A stretch of DNA of 64,000 bases from Thalassotalea insulae (GCF_030161395.1 NZ_BSST01000001.1:3658001-3722000), one strand, 5' to 3'. Shown: positions 24,474 to 34,526, numbered from the stretch's first letter. Translations and numbers: made by a program. Notes: a model not told the origin generated them from the letters alone.

Positions 24474-25901
24474 ATGACTGTAGAACATTTTGACCCGCAA
24501 AACCCTGCAAATCCAACAACAACGATGGAAACTCCGAGTAAAGTATTACAGGAACAAGCAAATCAGGTGGATCACAGTCAAACTAAAGGTTCACGTATAG
24601 GTTTTGTCTCGCTTGGTTGCCCGAAAAACCTGGTGGATTCTGAGCGTATTTTAACGCAGCTTCGCACCGAAGGTTATGACGTTGTGCCAAGTTATGACGA
24701 TGCGGATATGGTGATCGTTAATACCTGTGGCTTTATCGATTCAGCGGTGCAGGAATCTTTAGATACTATAGGTGAAGCGTTAGCAGAAAACGGCAAGGTG
24801 CTAGTGACCGGCTGTTTAGGGGCGAAAAAAGATGAAATTATTGAACTTCACCCTAATGTTTTAGGGGTGACTGGCCCGCATGCTTATGATGAAGTGTTAA
24901 CACAAGTGCATGAGCATTTGGAAAAACCCAAACATAATCCGTTTATTGATTTAATTCCTGATCAAGGCGTTAAGCTGACACCAAAGCATTTTGCCTATTT
25001 GAAAATATCAGAAGGCTGTAACCATCGCTGTACTTTCTGCATTATTCCGTCGATGCGCGGTGATCTGGATTCTCGTCCAATTGGCGATGTCTTAGGGGAA
25101 GCAAAACGTTTGGCAAATGCTGGCGTGAAAGAATTATTAGTGATCTCGCAAGACACCTCTGCTTATGGCGTCGATGTGAAGCATAAGCTTGATTTTTACG
25201 AAGGTATGCCAGTAAAAACGCATATGCAGCAGCTATGTGAAGAACTAGCTAAGCAAGGCGTTTGGGTGCGTTTGCATTATGTGTATCCTTATCCACACGT
25301 CGATCATATCATTCCGTTAATGGCTGAAGGTAAAATTCTGCCGTATCTGGATATTCCGTTTCAACATGCCAATAAACGTATTTTGAAATTAATGAAACGT
25401 CCGGGCAGTTCAGAACGCGTATTGGAACGAATTAAAAAATGGCGGGAGATTTGTCCAGAATTAGTCATTCGCTCAACCTTTATCGTCGGTTTTCCTGGTG
25501 AAACAGAAGAGGAATTTGAAGAATTACTCGAGTTCTTGCGTCAAGCGCAACTTGACCGTGTTGGTTGTTTTAAATACTCACCGGTTGAGGGCGCAACGGC
25601 AAATGACTTGCCTGATCATGTCTCAGAAGAAGTGATGGAAGACAGGTTACAGCGTTTTATGGCGGTACAAGCTGAAATTAGCGCACAAAAATTACAGGAC
25701 AGAATAGGACAAGAATATTTGATCCTCGTTGATGAAGTCAATGAGCTAGGTATTGTTGGACGCTCATACATGGATGCGCCAGAAATAGACGGTAAGGTTT
25801 ATCTATCTGATGACTATGATGCTGAACCTGGTGATCAACTTTGGGTACAAATTATTCATGCCGACGAGCACGATGTTTGGGGTGTTAGGGTAGAAGATTA
25901 A
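24474..25901 (+). CDS. rimO: Ribosomal protein S12 methylthiotransferase RimO
   Basis: Radical-SAM enzyme that adds a methylthio group to an Asp of ribosomal protein uS12. N-terminal UPF0004 domain with GFVSLGCPKNLVDSE, radical-SAM cluster motif CNHRCTFCIIPSMRG, and a C-terminal TRAM domain ending VGRSYMDAPEIDGKVYL and onward to VRVED. At 475 residues it carries an N-terminal extension of about 40 Gln/Asn-rich residues before the conserved core. The start has AAGG 8 nt upstream. Its last about 57 codons are duplicated, diverged, at 34714-34895 beyond the siderophore genes. Confidence 0.95.
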   Translation: MTVEHFDPQNPANPTTTMETPSKVLQEQANQVDHSQTKGSRIGFVSLGCPKNLVDSERILTQLRTEGYDVVPSYDDADMVIVNTCGFIDSAVQESLDTIGEALAENGKVLVTGCLGAKKDEIIELHPNVLGVTGPHAYDEVLTQVHEHLEKPKHNPFIDLIPDQGVKLTPKHFAYLKISEGCNHRCTFCIIPSMRGDLDSRPIGDVLGEAKRLANAGVKELLVISQDTSAYGVDVKHKLDFYEGMPVKTHMQQLCEELAKQGVWVRLHYVYPYPHVDHIIPLMAEGKILPYLDIPFQHANKRILKLMKRPGSSERVLERIKKWREICPELVIRSTFIVGFPGETEEEFEELLEFLRQAQLDRVGCFKYSPVEGATANDLPDHVSEEVMEDRLQRFMAVQAEISAQKLQDRIGQEYLILVDEVNELGIVGRSYMDAPEIDGKVYLSDDYDAEPGDQLWVQIIHADEHDVWGVRVED

Positions 25902-25911
25902 TTGTTATGAA

Positions 25912-25956
25912 GTTCAGGTGGGAAACGCCCAAATGTAGGGGATTTGTCACCTGAAC
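25912..25956. repeat. Hairpin directly after rimO
   Basis: Perfect 9-bp stem (25912-25920 with 25948-25956, GTTCAGGTG arm) around a 27-nt interior that includes GGGAAACGCCC. No T-run on either strand, so not a typical terminator, though it lies between the convergent rimO and MFS genes. A vaguely similar stretch follows the rimO fragment at 34.9 kb. Confidence 0.5.
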
Positions 25957-25984
25957 GCATTAGTCCAATTGTAGGATCTAGAGA

Positions 25985-27223
25985 CTAGCTGATAAGCTTT
26001 ACTTCCTCGCGGGTGTCAGGCTCTGTGGCGGTTTGTTTGCTCAACAACCACAGCAAGAGCACATAAGTCAGGGCTATAGTGGCAAAAGCCCATTGCCAAT
26101 TTAATAACGAAAAAATCACCGCCCCTGTTGCTATGCCGACAATGCCACCGAGTTTGATCGCGCTATGACTGATGCCTACTTGTTTACCTATCGCTTTTAT
26201 GCCGCCTTGCGCACTAAGCTGGGCTGATAATAAAGGTAAGATTGCCGCCAGACAGATTCCCCAAAAGAAACGCAAAATTAAAGCAGGATAAAAGCTGTTG
26301 ATTTGGCTTTGTAATAGCATGAGTAGTAAGGATAAAAGACAAACCCCTTGTAAAAAATTTCGTTTATCTTGTCCATTTTTTAGCTTATCAAAGTAATAAC
26401 CGCTAAAAGGAGCCGCAATTAAAATGCCTAAACCTGTTGCTGAATATAGGATGCCGATCATCATGCTGCCTTGGCCTAATATTGTCTCAGCATATAAGGC
26501 ATAAAAGCTTTGTGGCATTCGCTTTGCGATCTGAGCTAAGCAGATTGCAGCCAGCAGTACTAGTGGCGGCCATAAAATATTAGCCTGATTGACTTCGGGG
26601 GAGTTTTTGCTGGTTTTTTGCAGGGATTGTTTTTTATTGTCTTCAGGTAATAAGCAGTATAAGGTTAAAAAAAGCATGAGGAATATTATCGCTGAACGGG
26701 CAAATAACCCCGTCATTTCCATGTGCTCTAACCAGTACCCGCCAGCTAAAGGTCCGAGTAATGAACCTGCTGCCGTGGCGGCCTGAATTCGACTAAAAAT
26801 CTGACCTCGATGTTGAAACGGACTCATTTTTGCGGCATAACTTTGAGATGCTGCAATAGTGCCAGCGGTTAAGCCTTGTCCAAACCTAACCAGTAAAATT
26901 AATATCGGATCGGTAATGTAAACTAATAGCAGTTGGCTAAACCCCAAAGCAAATAAGGCACGTAGCAGCATAAGTTTGTGGCCATATTTGTCACCAAGTT
27001 TCCCCCAAAATGGCGCACTAAACATGGCAGCAACTAAAGGTAAAATATAGGCTAATCCACCTAATATGCTGGCCCACTGGCTGCTAATTTCTGCTAAGTA
27101 GGTGTGGTTTAATTGTTTAAAATAAAGCGGCCAAAACGGGCCGCTCATTTCCATGGTGGCTATGGTTAATAATTGCACTAACCATAAAAAATGTAAGCGC
27201 ATCCGCCAATGTTGCAATAACAT
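25985..27223 (-). CDS. MFS exporter, probable siderophore export
   Basis: A 412-residue major facilitator with 12 hydrophobic segments and the loop 2-3 motif GKLGDKYGHKLMLLRA, then RFGQGLTAGT in TM4. It starts 2 nt after the stop of the NIS synthetase gene, with AAGG as ribosome site, so it is translationally coupled. MFS exporters of this size are regular partners of NIS synthetases (PvsC or SfaA type), which makes siderophore export its likely job. Ends convergent with rimO. Confidence 0.85.
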   Translation of the reverse strand: MLLQHWRMRLHFLWLVQLLTIATMEMSGPFWPLYFKQLNHTYLAEISSQWASILGGLAYILPLVAAMFSAPFWGKLGDKYGHKLMLLRALFALGFSQLLLVYITDPILILLVRFGQGLTAGTIAASQSYAAKMSPFQHRGQIFSRIQAATAAGSLLGPLAGGYWLEHMEMTGLFARSAIIFLMLFLTLYCLLPEDNKKQSLQKTSKNSPEVNQANILWPPLVLLAAICLAQIAKRMPQSFYALYAETILGQGSMMIGILYSATGLGILIAAPFSGYYFDKLKNGQDKRNFLQGVCLLSLLLMLLQSQINSFYPALILRFFWGICLAAILPLLSAQLSAQGGIKAIGKQVGISHSAIKLGGIVGIATGAVIFSLLNWQWAFATIALTYVLLLWLLSKQTATEPDTREEVKLIS

Positions 27224-27225
27224 GT

Positions 27226-29115
27226 TTATACCTTAGCTAGTGGATTATCGACTGAGAAATATAGATAACTGTCAGCCGCTTGCAAACGCATGCGCATTAA
27301 TGCTTTCATTGGCCATGGCGCATTTAAAAAGGCATTAATTTCCTGTGCTAGCCAGTCATTGTCCAGTTGATATACAAGACTTGAGGCAAGGTCATCAATC
27401 GCTGTTCTAACAATAAGCCAAGCTTGGGCTTGGTCTCGTTGATAATGACAGGATAATGATTTGATAAACTCCCCCAGTTGACTGATAAACATCGCATGAA
27501 CTAATCGATTTCGAGCCTGCGCCGGATCGTCTGTTTGTAATCGGTTGTCATGATGAAATTCCAGCGCTGAATCCGTAGTGGCAAACTGGGGTAAATATAC
27601 CCTAAATGCGCCAAAATCACGGGTTAGGCTACGTTTAATTTCTCCTTGTTGATCACAGACTAATACCGTGTTTTGCTGATGGACTTCTAATCCTATGCCT
27701 GTATGTAAATAAAAGGCTAACGGTCCATGACATAGTACTTTGCTGTATTGGGCTAATAGCGTCATTGCTGCGGACCAATCGTCATTACCTTGGTGTTGCA
27801 AAATGCTTAACCATAATGGTTGGTTTTGTGGATCTCGGGCAACTAGGCTGGCAGCTGGGATCATTATTTCGCCATTTTTAGCTAATTGGCAGGCGTTTTG
27901 TCGGCAAATATAAGCTAAATGGCTGGCGATATTGTCATCAACTGTATTGGGGGACTGATAATGCACACCAATTTCTTCGGCTTGTAGTGAAAAATGCTCA
28001 GCAACGTGTGGCAGTTTTTGTAATAGCTGCTGCATTAATCTGGAGAATCTCGGTCCCATATGGGCTGAACGGGTGGATAACAAACGTTGAGCACTGGTCA
28101 TTTTAATGGCTACTGGAACTTTGAGACAAGGCGCGTTATCTGCCAGTGGCAACATGCTACGAAAACTTAATGCAGGTAAAGTATCAATGGTGATCTGTTC
28201 AAATAAGACTAATTTCTGTTGTTGCAGTTCATCACTAAATAAGTAGGGTACAGAGTGTTTTGCTTGCCATGGATGAATAGGGATTGGTAAATAGTCCTGT
28301 ATGTTAAGCCCCTGCTTTACAAGTTGTTGCTGCCAAGCTTGCATTTGTTGTGGGAAATATTTCTGCCAGTAGTGAAAAATTTCGTCTTGGGTGATTGCTT
28401 CTCCTTTAGTAACGCTATCGGCGGACAGATGATCTGTTCGCAGTGCAGCCAAAATGAGTTTAACGCGAGCATTAAAGTCAGGTGAATACGCTAATATTTG
28501 AGTGAGATTTAACCCCGGTTTGCTACGATCCGTAGGATGTGACGGGTGTCCAATTGCCGCCCACTGCTCTAATAACGCATAAGCATTCGAGCGGTGAAGT
28601 TGAGAGATATAGTGCCAGAAATTTTGCTTATTTGGCGTTAGTTGTTGACCCCATATTATTCGGTAGGCCGAGGCGAGGGCGGTATTAAACCATGTTTGCT
28701 GTAAATCTAGGCTAAATTCTTCTAATTTTTCGCTGTCAAATAGCTCAGTTAGTGGTGATATTAACTCGATACAGGAAACGGCTTGCATCTGATCTACACG
28801 GCATAGTCGTCGCATGCTGAGCACTTCACCATTGCTCGCACATCTTAGCCCATCGATGCGCCAAGTATGTTGTTGTAACTCAGGTTTTGGCAATATTAGT
28901 AAATTGCCATCTAATTGCATGATTTTTTCGCGCATTAACGAGTTTATCAGTTTGATGATGACTTGTTGGTGGGCAGATTCAAACTGCTCCATAACTAATG
29001 ATGAATGCAAGCCCACAGTAGACAACGCATATTGCTGATCCGCTTGCTCTAAAAAGTCACTAAACGCCTGTTTGTGTTGCGGTAAGGATTTTGCACAATA
29101 ATCTAGAGTCAACAT
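27226..29115 (-). CDS. IucA/IucC-family NIS siderophore synthetase (second)
   Basis: ATP-dependent synthetase joining a carboxylic acid to an amine or alcohol in siderophore assembly. Family motifs: AIGHPSHPTDRSKPGL, IPIHPWQ, ALSFRSMLPL, KMTSAQRLLSTRSAHMGPRF, LEVHQQNTVLV and RDFGAFRVYL, with the FhuF-like C-terminal part. The start is placed at ATG 29115, because AAGGA sits 7 nt before it whereas ATGs at 29142 and 29139 lack a site; this removes an overlap with the upstream gene. About 629 residues. The exact substrate is unknown. Confidence 0.92.
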   Translation of the reverse strand: MLTLDYCAKSLPQHKQAFSDFLEQADQQYALSTVGLHSSLVMEQFESAHQQVIIKLINSLMREKIMQLDGNLLILPKPELQQHTWRIDGLRCASNGEVLSMRRLCRVDQMQAVSCIELISPLTELFDSEKLEEFSLDLQQTWFNTALASAYRIIWGQQLTPNKQNFWHYISQLHRSNAYALLEQWAAIGHPSHPTDRSKPGLNLTQILAYSPDFNARVKLILAALRTDHLSADSVTKGEAITQDEIFHYWQKYFPQQMQAWQQQLVKQGLNIQDYLPIPIHPWQAKHSVPYLFSDELQQQKLVLFEQITIDTLPALSFRSMLPLADNAPCLKVPVAIKMTSAQRLLSTRSAHMGPRFSRLMQQLLQKLPHVAEHFSLQAEEIGVHYQSPNTVDDNIASHLAYICRQNACQLAKNGEIMIPAASLVARDPQNQPLWLSILQHQGNDDWSAAMTLLAQYSKVLCHGPLAFYLHTGIGLEVHQQNTVLVCDQQGEIKRSLTRDFGAFRVYLPQFATTDSALEFHHDNRLQTDDPAQARNRLVHAMFISQLGEFIKSLSCHYQRDQAQAWLIVRTAIDDLASSLVYQLDNDWLAQEINAFLNAPWPMKALMRMRLQAADSYLYFSVDNPLAKV

Positions 29116-29125
29116 AGCTACATCC

Positions 29126-30958
29126 TTATGCCACGGCATCATTAATAAAATTTGTTAAAACGTCATCGGTTAGTGGAGCCACGATAGGATTCACTAAAGG
29201 AACATACTCTGCCTGTTTATCTGCATGTTTTTGTACCCTGATCAATAAATTGCCTTTATTAGGTAGATCTTCGCCGCTTAACAAGGCGCTTATTTTTTGC
29301 TGTGCCAGAGGCGAGGGGTACTTGTTAAGATAATCATTAATAATATCACCTAGTTGAGCCCATAATTGTTTACTTAACACAGGGTCGCCACCCGAAATAT
29401 AAAAAATACACTGGCATAAGTTATTGATAAACAAGCAGTAGGCAACACGCTTCCAGCCTTTTTCTGCACTATAAAATACTGCGTTGCGCGCTGTGGCAGA
29501 TAAATGATCAATATTACGTTTTACGTGGTGATCAGTGACTAGTTTTGTTCCTTCCATATCACGCATAAATATTTTGCTTGGAAAGCTATTTTGCAAACCG
29601 ATAATTACATTTTGTAAGTGAGGCTCAAAAACCAGACCACGCTCAAAATACGAAAATAGTACACTGTGCGTTAATTGCTTGGCATAAGCGCCAAACCACA
29701 ATAATGCTGCATGGTAGAAGCTTTTGTCCGTACTGCGAGCATACTGACCAATAAGGCTACGAGCGCGATTTGGCCCAAAGGGGTTTTCAGAAAACAAGGC
29801 GCCAGCGACTTTAGGTTGATTTAAGTGCAATTGATCATCAGAAAAGTTTTCACGAAATATTATCGCAAATGCTTCCTGTACTGCTTTATTTTCTTCAGCA
29901 TTAGCCAAGTTTGGGTTAACGGTAATATAGGCCGGTTCCTGTAGTAACACTAACTGTGGAAATTTTTTAGTGAGTACGGTTTCTTTACTTAAAATATCAC
30001 TCAGTGCGATGGCAGTATCTAATTCATAAATTGCATTTTTACGTAGACAGTTGGTTAACCTGATATGTAATGAGCCTTTATAGAAATAGTTACTGTAAGG
30101 GCAGTATAAGGTTCGTACAGAAGAGGTGGCATAAAAAGTATGCCCTAAACAACCAAGATCTCTTATGACTCCTGTCTCAATTAGTGTTGCGAGCTGAGGC
30201 AACTGTTTAATATATTGAGCTTGCCAAGGGTGGCAGGGAATAGCCTGTTCATTGTCAGCTAATGTAAGTTCGGCTGGTAAGTCAGTATTAATAATCTCTT
30301 TAGCACAAATATCTGATAAGCCCTTTTGCTGAATAAGTTCCAGCGGTACGGCAAAATAATGGAGCTGAAAGCCGGTACCAAACTCTGGCGAGTATTGCCG
30401 TAGCTGCGCATCGGTAAAACCCACTCTTGCTTTAGGAGCAGGGTGAAAAGCATGACCTAGCGCCATTTGTTGTTCACTACTTAAATAGTCCTGACTAACA
30501 GAGGCCATACGTTGACAAACGGGCGCTGAGCTTAGCAACTTAAACAAAAACTCTCTGCTATTAGCTATTTGTGCGATTAATTCATCATTCAAAGGTTGTT
30601 GAAAATGGAGGCATAGCTCTCGGATAAACAGTGTAATTATGTCACTGCTTGAGGCTTTCTCTGGGCTAGTTCCAAGATAGCAAGCTGATAAATAACGCAA
30701 GTTAATTTGTGGGTTGTTATTGTCTACCAATATTAATGCTTGTTGCTGCTGTAAAGGCAAATGAATACGCAATACATAACCTGCACATTTAGCCCATTGT
30801 TGACGCAAAGATAAGGGCCAGTATTTAAGATCTGGCTGTTGAGTAAAGCTAAGATGATTTTGTGGCCTGGCATATTCGCGTAGATAACAATTCAAAAAAC
30901 TTTGTAAAGTAAAATGATCTGCTCTAGCGCCAACTGAGTTCATACGTGTGATTGTCAT
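29126..30958 (-). CDS. IucA/IucC-family NIS siderophore synthetase (first)
   Basis: Companion NIS synthetase of 610 residues: LGHAFHPAPKARVGF (Ala where most have Pro after GH), AIPCHPWQAQY, ATSSVRTLYCPYSNYF, FEPHLQNVIIGL and RDMEGTKLV. Begins at ATG 30958 after AAGGGATA. First gene of the synthetase-synthetase-exporter operon; a Fur-type 7-1-7 palindrome lies 70 bp upstream, indicating iron control. Two different NIS synthetases suggest two successive condensations, as in staphyloferrin-, achromobactin- or vibrioferrin-like molecules. The product cannot be named from sequence. Confidence 0.92.
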   Translation of the reverse strand: MTITRMNSVGARADHFTLQSFLNCYLREYARPQNHLSFTQQPDLKYWPLSLRQQWAKCAGYVLRIHLPLQQQQALILVDNNNPQINLRYLSACYLGTSPEKASSSDIITLFIRELCLHFQQPLNDELIAQIANSREFLFKLLSSAPVCQRMASVSQDYLSSEQQMALGHAFHPAPKARVGFTDAQLRQYSPEFGTGFQLHYFAVPLELIQQKGLSDICAKEIINTDLPAELTLADNEQAIPCHPWQAQYIKQLPQLATLIETGVIRDLGCLGHTFYATSSVRTLYCPYSNYFYKGSLHIRLTNCLRKNAIYELDTAIALSDILSKETVLTKKFPQLVLLQEPAYITVNPNLANAEENKAVQEAFAIIFRENFSDDQLHLNQPKVAGALFSENPFGPNRARSLIGQYARSTDKSFYHAALLWFGAYAKQLTHSVLFSYFERGLVFEPHLQNVIIGLQNSFPSKIFMRDMEGTKLVTDHHVKRNIDHLSATARNAVFYSAEKGWKRVAYCLFINNLCQCIFYISGGDPVLSKQLWAQLGDIINDYLNKYPSPLAQQKISALLSGEDLPNKGNLLIRVQKHADKQAEYVPLVNPIVAPLTDDVLTNFINDAVA

Positions 30959-31027
30959 AAATTTATCCCTTTAATTAAATTGATGTTCCAGAGTGTCGAT
31001 GTGTTACCGATATAATTCAAATGCGTC

Positions 31028-31042
31028 TGATAATTATTATCA
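31028..31042. promoter_or_regulatory. Fur box, NIS synthetase operon
   Basis: TGATAATTATTATCA is a perfect 7-1-7 inverted repeat matching the core Fur consensus, 70 bp upstream of the first synthetase start. Predicts repression by iron-loaded Fur. Confidence 0.85.
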
Positions 31043-31200
31043 TTTAGATCTGCAAGGGATTTCAAGTACTAAATATTATTTTTATGATTATTTGATTAAG
31101 TGAAGAAGTGGAAGCGAGTTAAACCACTCTGTGTTCTGTCATTTTATTGCACAGGTATATTAAACTGAGCTAGGGTGAAGTAATGTATAACTTATTGGTA

Positions 31201-32283
31201 TTAAATAGCTTTAATCTTACTTGATTGGGTTCTTTTAGCGAACAGCCAAAGTCCTGTGATGGCAAAAATCCCGGGTAATAAAGCCAATAGTAACCAAATA
31301 AATTTAAGGCCGATGCCGAAAAAATCACCAGTATGAAACGAATATTTAAAATTCCAAATTCGGGTGGCCAAATTAGCCTTGCTGGCATCGTAGCTTTTGA
31401 TCACCTCGGCGGTATATGGATCAATCCATAGCCAACTAAAAGCAAAGGTTTCATCAGGCATTTTAACTCTAAGTTTTAGTGGTTGATTATTATAGGGTAA
31501 ATAGATTCGATATAACTGACCTGGCTTCATATGCTGTATTCCGCGATTAAACGCTAAATCTAGCTGATAAGTTTTATTTAATCCGGCAGTAATAACCGGA
31601 TGCTTATATTGCTCAACTGACTCCGCAACGATTGCCTCGAGCATCGTTTTTGTTTGGCTTTGCCAGTGAAAAGCCATGCCTGTCAGTGCGATAAGTAATA
31701 AAGGGAGCAAGGTAAATACACCCACTACTGTGTGTAATTGGTAATATCTAACCCTTGGCTTCGCTTTAATTTTTATCTTTAGGCGTTTGAGGCGTTTTTT
31801 CGGTTTAAGCCAAAGAAATAACCCCAAGAGCATTTCGATAATAAATAATAAACTGGCGATTGATACCAATACTTTAAGTGGTTTTCCTCCGGTATTATCG
31901 CGTAACAATAACCAGCGGTGCCACGCCATTATAAAACCATAAAAGCTGTCTTGCTCATTATAACGATGCAGTATATTACCGTTAAAAGGATCAACACTTA
32001 TATACTGCCCGTTATCTAGCTTAAATTGCCACGCTTGATTCTTTTGTAGCGGTAGCTGAATTTGCTTTACTGTTTTACCACTATTGCTTTCAATTAAAGT
32101 GACTAAGCGGGATAAAGGCAGAAGTGCAGAGCCCTCACAAATCTGCCAATTATTTGGTTGCGCATAGTTTTGGATTTCTTTGCCAAACACTAATAAAGCA
32201 CCTGAAATACTCAGGTTAATGAGAAAAAAAGCCAAAAGTACTGCTAAGAGCAGATGAATACGCCTAAACCAATGCTTAAACAT
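31201..32283 (-). CDS. PepSY-associated TM protein, siderophore uptake/reduction
   Basis: A 360-residue PepSY_TM (PiuB-like) inner-membrane protein: TM1 near 12-32 (LLLAVLLAFFLINLSISG), large periplasmic PepSY segments, paired spans near 135-160 and 188-210 and a last span near 325-345 (FIWLLLALLPGIFAITG). His residues in the spans (MAWHRWLLL, YYQLHTVVG, FHTGDFFG) could bind heme, as expected for ferric-siderophore reductases. 62 nt after the TonB receptor gene, so co-transcribed. Reductase function is inference. Confidence 0.85.
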   Translation of the reverse strand: MFKHWFRRIHLLLAVLLAFFLINLSISGALLVFGKEIQNYAQPNNWQICEGSALLPLSRLVTLIESNSGKTVKQIQLPLQKNQAWQFKLDNGQYISVDPFNGNILHRYNEQDSFYGFIMAWHRWLLLRDNTGGKPLKVLVSIASLLFIIEMLLGLFLWLKPKKRLKRLKIKIKAKPRVRYYQLHTVVGVFTLLPLLLIALTGMAFHWQSQTKTMLEAIVAESVEQYKHPVITAGLNKTYQLDLAFNRGIQHMKPGQLYRIYLPYNNQPLKLRVKMPDETFAFSWLWIDPYTAEVIKSYDASKANLATRIWNFKYSFHTGDFFGIGLKFIWLLLALLPGIFAITGLWLFAKRTQSSKIKAI

Positions 32284-32345
32284 TGAATATCATCCTGCAC
32301 TATCTAGCGAAGATAAAGCCATGTTATTATTCATTAATTTGACTA

Positions 32346-34484
32346 TTAAAAGCTATAAGCCAAACCTACATTCGCGCTACGGCCTTTACCTTTAACATTC
32401 CAGCCAGAAAATGTATGTGACTGAGCAATGTGCGAGAAATAATCGTTGTTAAATAGGTTCTCAATGCCGAGCGATAATTTTATCGCATTATTAACCTGGT
32501 AACTGGCAGATGCATTGACCACGTTATAGGAAGATACTGGGGCTGTTCTACCACTGTATTTACCGTTTATCGCTTGAAAACGATTGCGGCTTTGCACGCC
32601 TAAATAGTTTATCGCCAAGTGTAAATTTTCGCTGGCTTGATAATTAGCATAAGCGGTTATTTTAGGTGGGTTAATAGAGCCACCATCGAGGTAAGTATTG
32701 CTTTCTTTATTCTTACCCTCTGACCAACTATAGCTAATGCCAACATCAAGATCATCGTTTAAAGTAAGGTTTAGCGCTGCTTCATAACCCCATATTTTTT
32801 GCGGTACACGTGCTAATCGATAAGTGCCTGTCGCAATGTCTTCTATCATGTTGCCACCATAATTATTGGTGGAGTAAAAAGCAGCTACTTCAAAATGAGC
32901 ATTTTCATAGTCACTGCTAAAGCCAATTTCTGAATTTTTAACAATAGCGGCTTCGGTATCCAGCATATCGAGTTTAGCGAATTTTGCATTACGTAATAAA
33001 CTACCAATATTAGCAATATCAAATCCTTCAGAATAACTGATAAATGGACTAAAAAGTTCGTTATTACTATAACGTAGCCCAAGGTTATATGTTGTCGCGT
33101 CGTATTTTAGTGTACCGCCTGATACTGCAACTGGTACGGTACAATTCTTACCGGGTTTACAAATCATCAGGGTACTATAATCGTCAACGTCAATTTCAAT
33201 AGACTCTTGGCGTATACCTGCTTTCACTACCCAATTTTCTGTAAAGATTAGTTTGGCTTGTAAATATCCGGCAATATTATCCATATCCATTTCTGGGGTC
33301 CACATTCGGCCGTCTACCAATGGCTGTGCGGTTGTGTCGTTTAAAATATCGATACCATATATCAGTGTGGTTTCTAAGTTATCTAGGTCAAAAGTGGTAT
33401 TAAAATTAAGTCGTAGGCCGGTTTTATCGGACGTGATCATTGACTGCCCACCGGTAAAGCCAAGGCTTTCATCCTTGAATTTTTCATGATAGAAAAACAC
33501 GTTTTCAATTTTTTGCCAGTAGGCATCTGCAGTAAAATCAGTATTATTGAAAATTTCCATATCGCGATATTGTAATTTTACATTGTGATTACCACGTGGC
33601 CCTTGCGGATCTCCAGGTAAGTCTATGTTGTTTGTATTTTCAATTGCATGGCTTTTTATGCCTGTATTGACATTACCTTCGACAGCAATAAGATCATTAC
33701 GTTGCTGACCTTCAAAATAATTATAACTAAATTGCAATGAGCGTAAGTCATCAAGGTAATAATTAAATTTGGTAAAAAAATTGTCTGATTTAAAGTTAGA
33801 TAAACCATAGGTTAAACCTAGTATATCGCCATCAGCATCGCGTATAACACCGTTTTCATCACTCACCACACTGATCACATAGTCAAACTTTCCTAGAGTA
33901 CCATCTATCGCAGATTCAATACGTCGACCAAAACTGTCTTCAAGTTTAACCGCGGAAAAGTTACTGCTAATAGCTACTCGGCCTGATAATGCTTTTTTAC
34001 TACTGGCCGTTTTGGTGATGTAGTTAATAATACCGCCAGCGGCGCCATTACCATATATTGAAGTCGCTCCTTTAATAACTTCGATGCGCTCGATAACACT
34101 GGGATCTAATGAGCGTATACCTAACTTACCATTACGCAATGGCGTTGATTGAGGTACACCATCTATCATTACTAATGCATTTCTTCCTCGCAGTGTTTGA
34201 CCTGAGTTAGTGTTAGTGCCGGTATTTGCTGCTCCCATGCCTGGTACATGAAGTGCTAACATGGTTTGTAATTCTGGTGATGTTAACAAATCTTGAGTGA
34301 TGGTTTTGTTATCGATGATTGAGACTGAGGCTGGCACTTCATCTAGGCTTTCTTGCATACGACTCCCTGTAACCACAAGCCTTTCAATATCATTAGTATC
34401 GATTAACTTATTTGTTTCTCGAGCATTAATCGACAAACTGGTGCAAACCGCAAGAGCAAGGAGAGAGTATCTTTTATAATTCAC
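32346..34484 (-). CDS. TonB-dependent siderophore receptor
   Basis: Outer-membrane receptor of 712 residues: signal peptide (MNYKRYSLLALAVCTSLSINA), TonB-box region and plug (ERLVVTGSRMQESLDEVPAS, GQTLRGRNALVMIDGVPQ, SIYGNGAAGGIINYITK), then a 22-strand barrel with the C-terminal motif SLGIENLFNNDYF and terminal Phe. A Fur-like site lies about 43 bp upstream. It most likely imports the ferric form of the siderophore made by the neighbouring synthetases. Heads a two-gene operon with the PepSY protein. Confidence 0.92.
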   Translation of the reverse strand: MNYKRYSLLALAVCTSLSINARETNKLIDTNDIERLVVTGSRMQESLDEVPASVSIIDNKTITQDLLTSPELQTMLALHVPGMGAANTGTNTNSGQTLRGRNALVMIDGVPQSTPLRNGKLGIRSLDPSVIERIEVIKGATSIYGNGAAGGIINYITKTASSKKALSGRVAISSNFSAVKLEDSFGRRIESAIDGTLGKFDYVISVVSDENGVIRDADGDILGLTYGLSNFKSDNFFTKFNYYLDDLRSLQFSYNYFEGQQRNDLIAVEGNVNTGIKSHAIENTNNIDLPGDPQGPRGNHNVKLQYRDMEIFNNTDFTADAYWQKIENVFFYHEKFKDESLGFTGGQSMITSDKTGLRLNFNTTFDLDNLETTLIYGIDILNDTTAQPLVDGRMWTPEMDMDNIAGYLQAKLIFTENWVVKAGIRQESIEIDVDDYSTLMICKPGKNCTVPVAVSGGTLKYDATTYNLGLRYSNNELFSPFISYSEGFDIANIGSLLRNAKFAKLDMLDTEAAIVKNSEIGFSSDYENAHFEVAAFYSTNNYGGNMIEDIATGTYRLARVPQKIWGYEAALNLTLNDDLDVGISYSWSEGKNKESNTYLDGGSINPPKITAYANYQASENLHLAINYLGVQSRNRFQAINGKYSGRTAPVSSYNVVNASASYQVNNAIKLSLGIENLFNNDYFSHIAQSHTFSGWNVKGKGRSANVGLAYSF

Positions 34485-34526
34485 TGACTAGGATCCTTAA
34501 TAATTGAACAATACATAAATTTGTGC

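Noticed and set aside
29115..29142. Overlap of the two NIS synthetase genes
   Set aside because: Only arises from using upstream ATGs; the ATG at 29115 has the proper ribosome site and removes the overlap.
31170..31388. Alternative minus-strand frame at the end of the PepSY gene
   Set aside because: Overlaps a well-supported PepSY_TM gene in another frame; no start signal.
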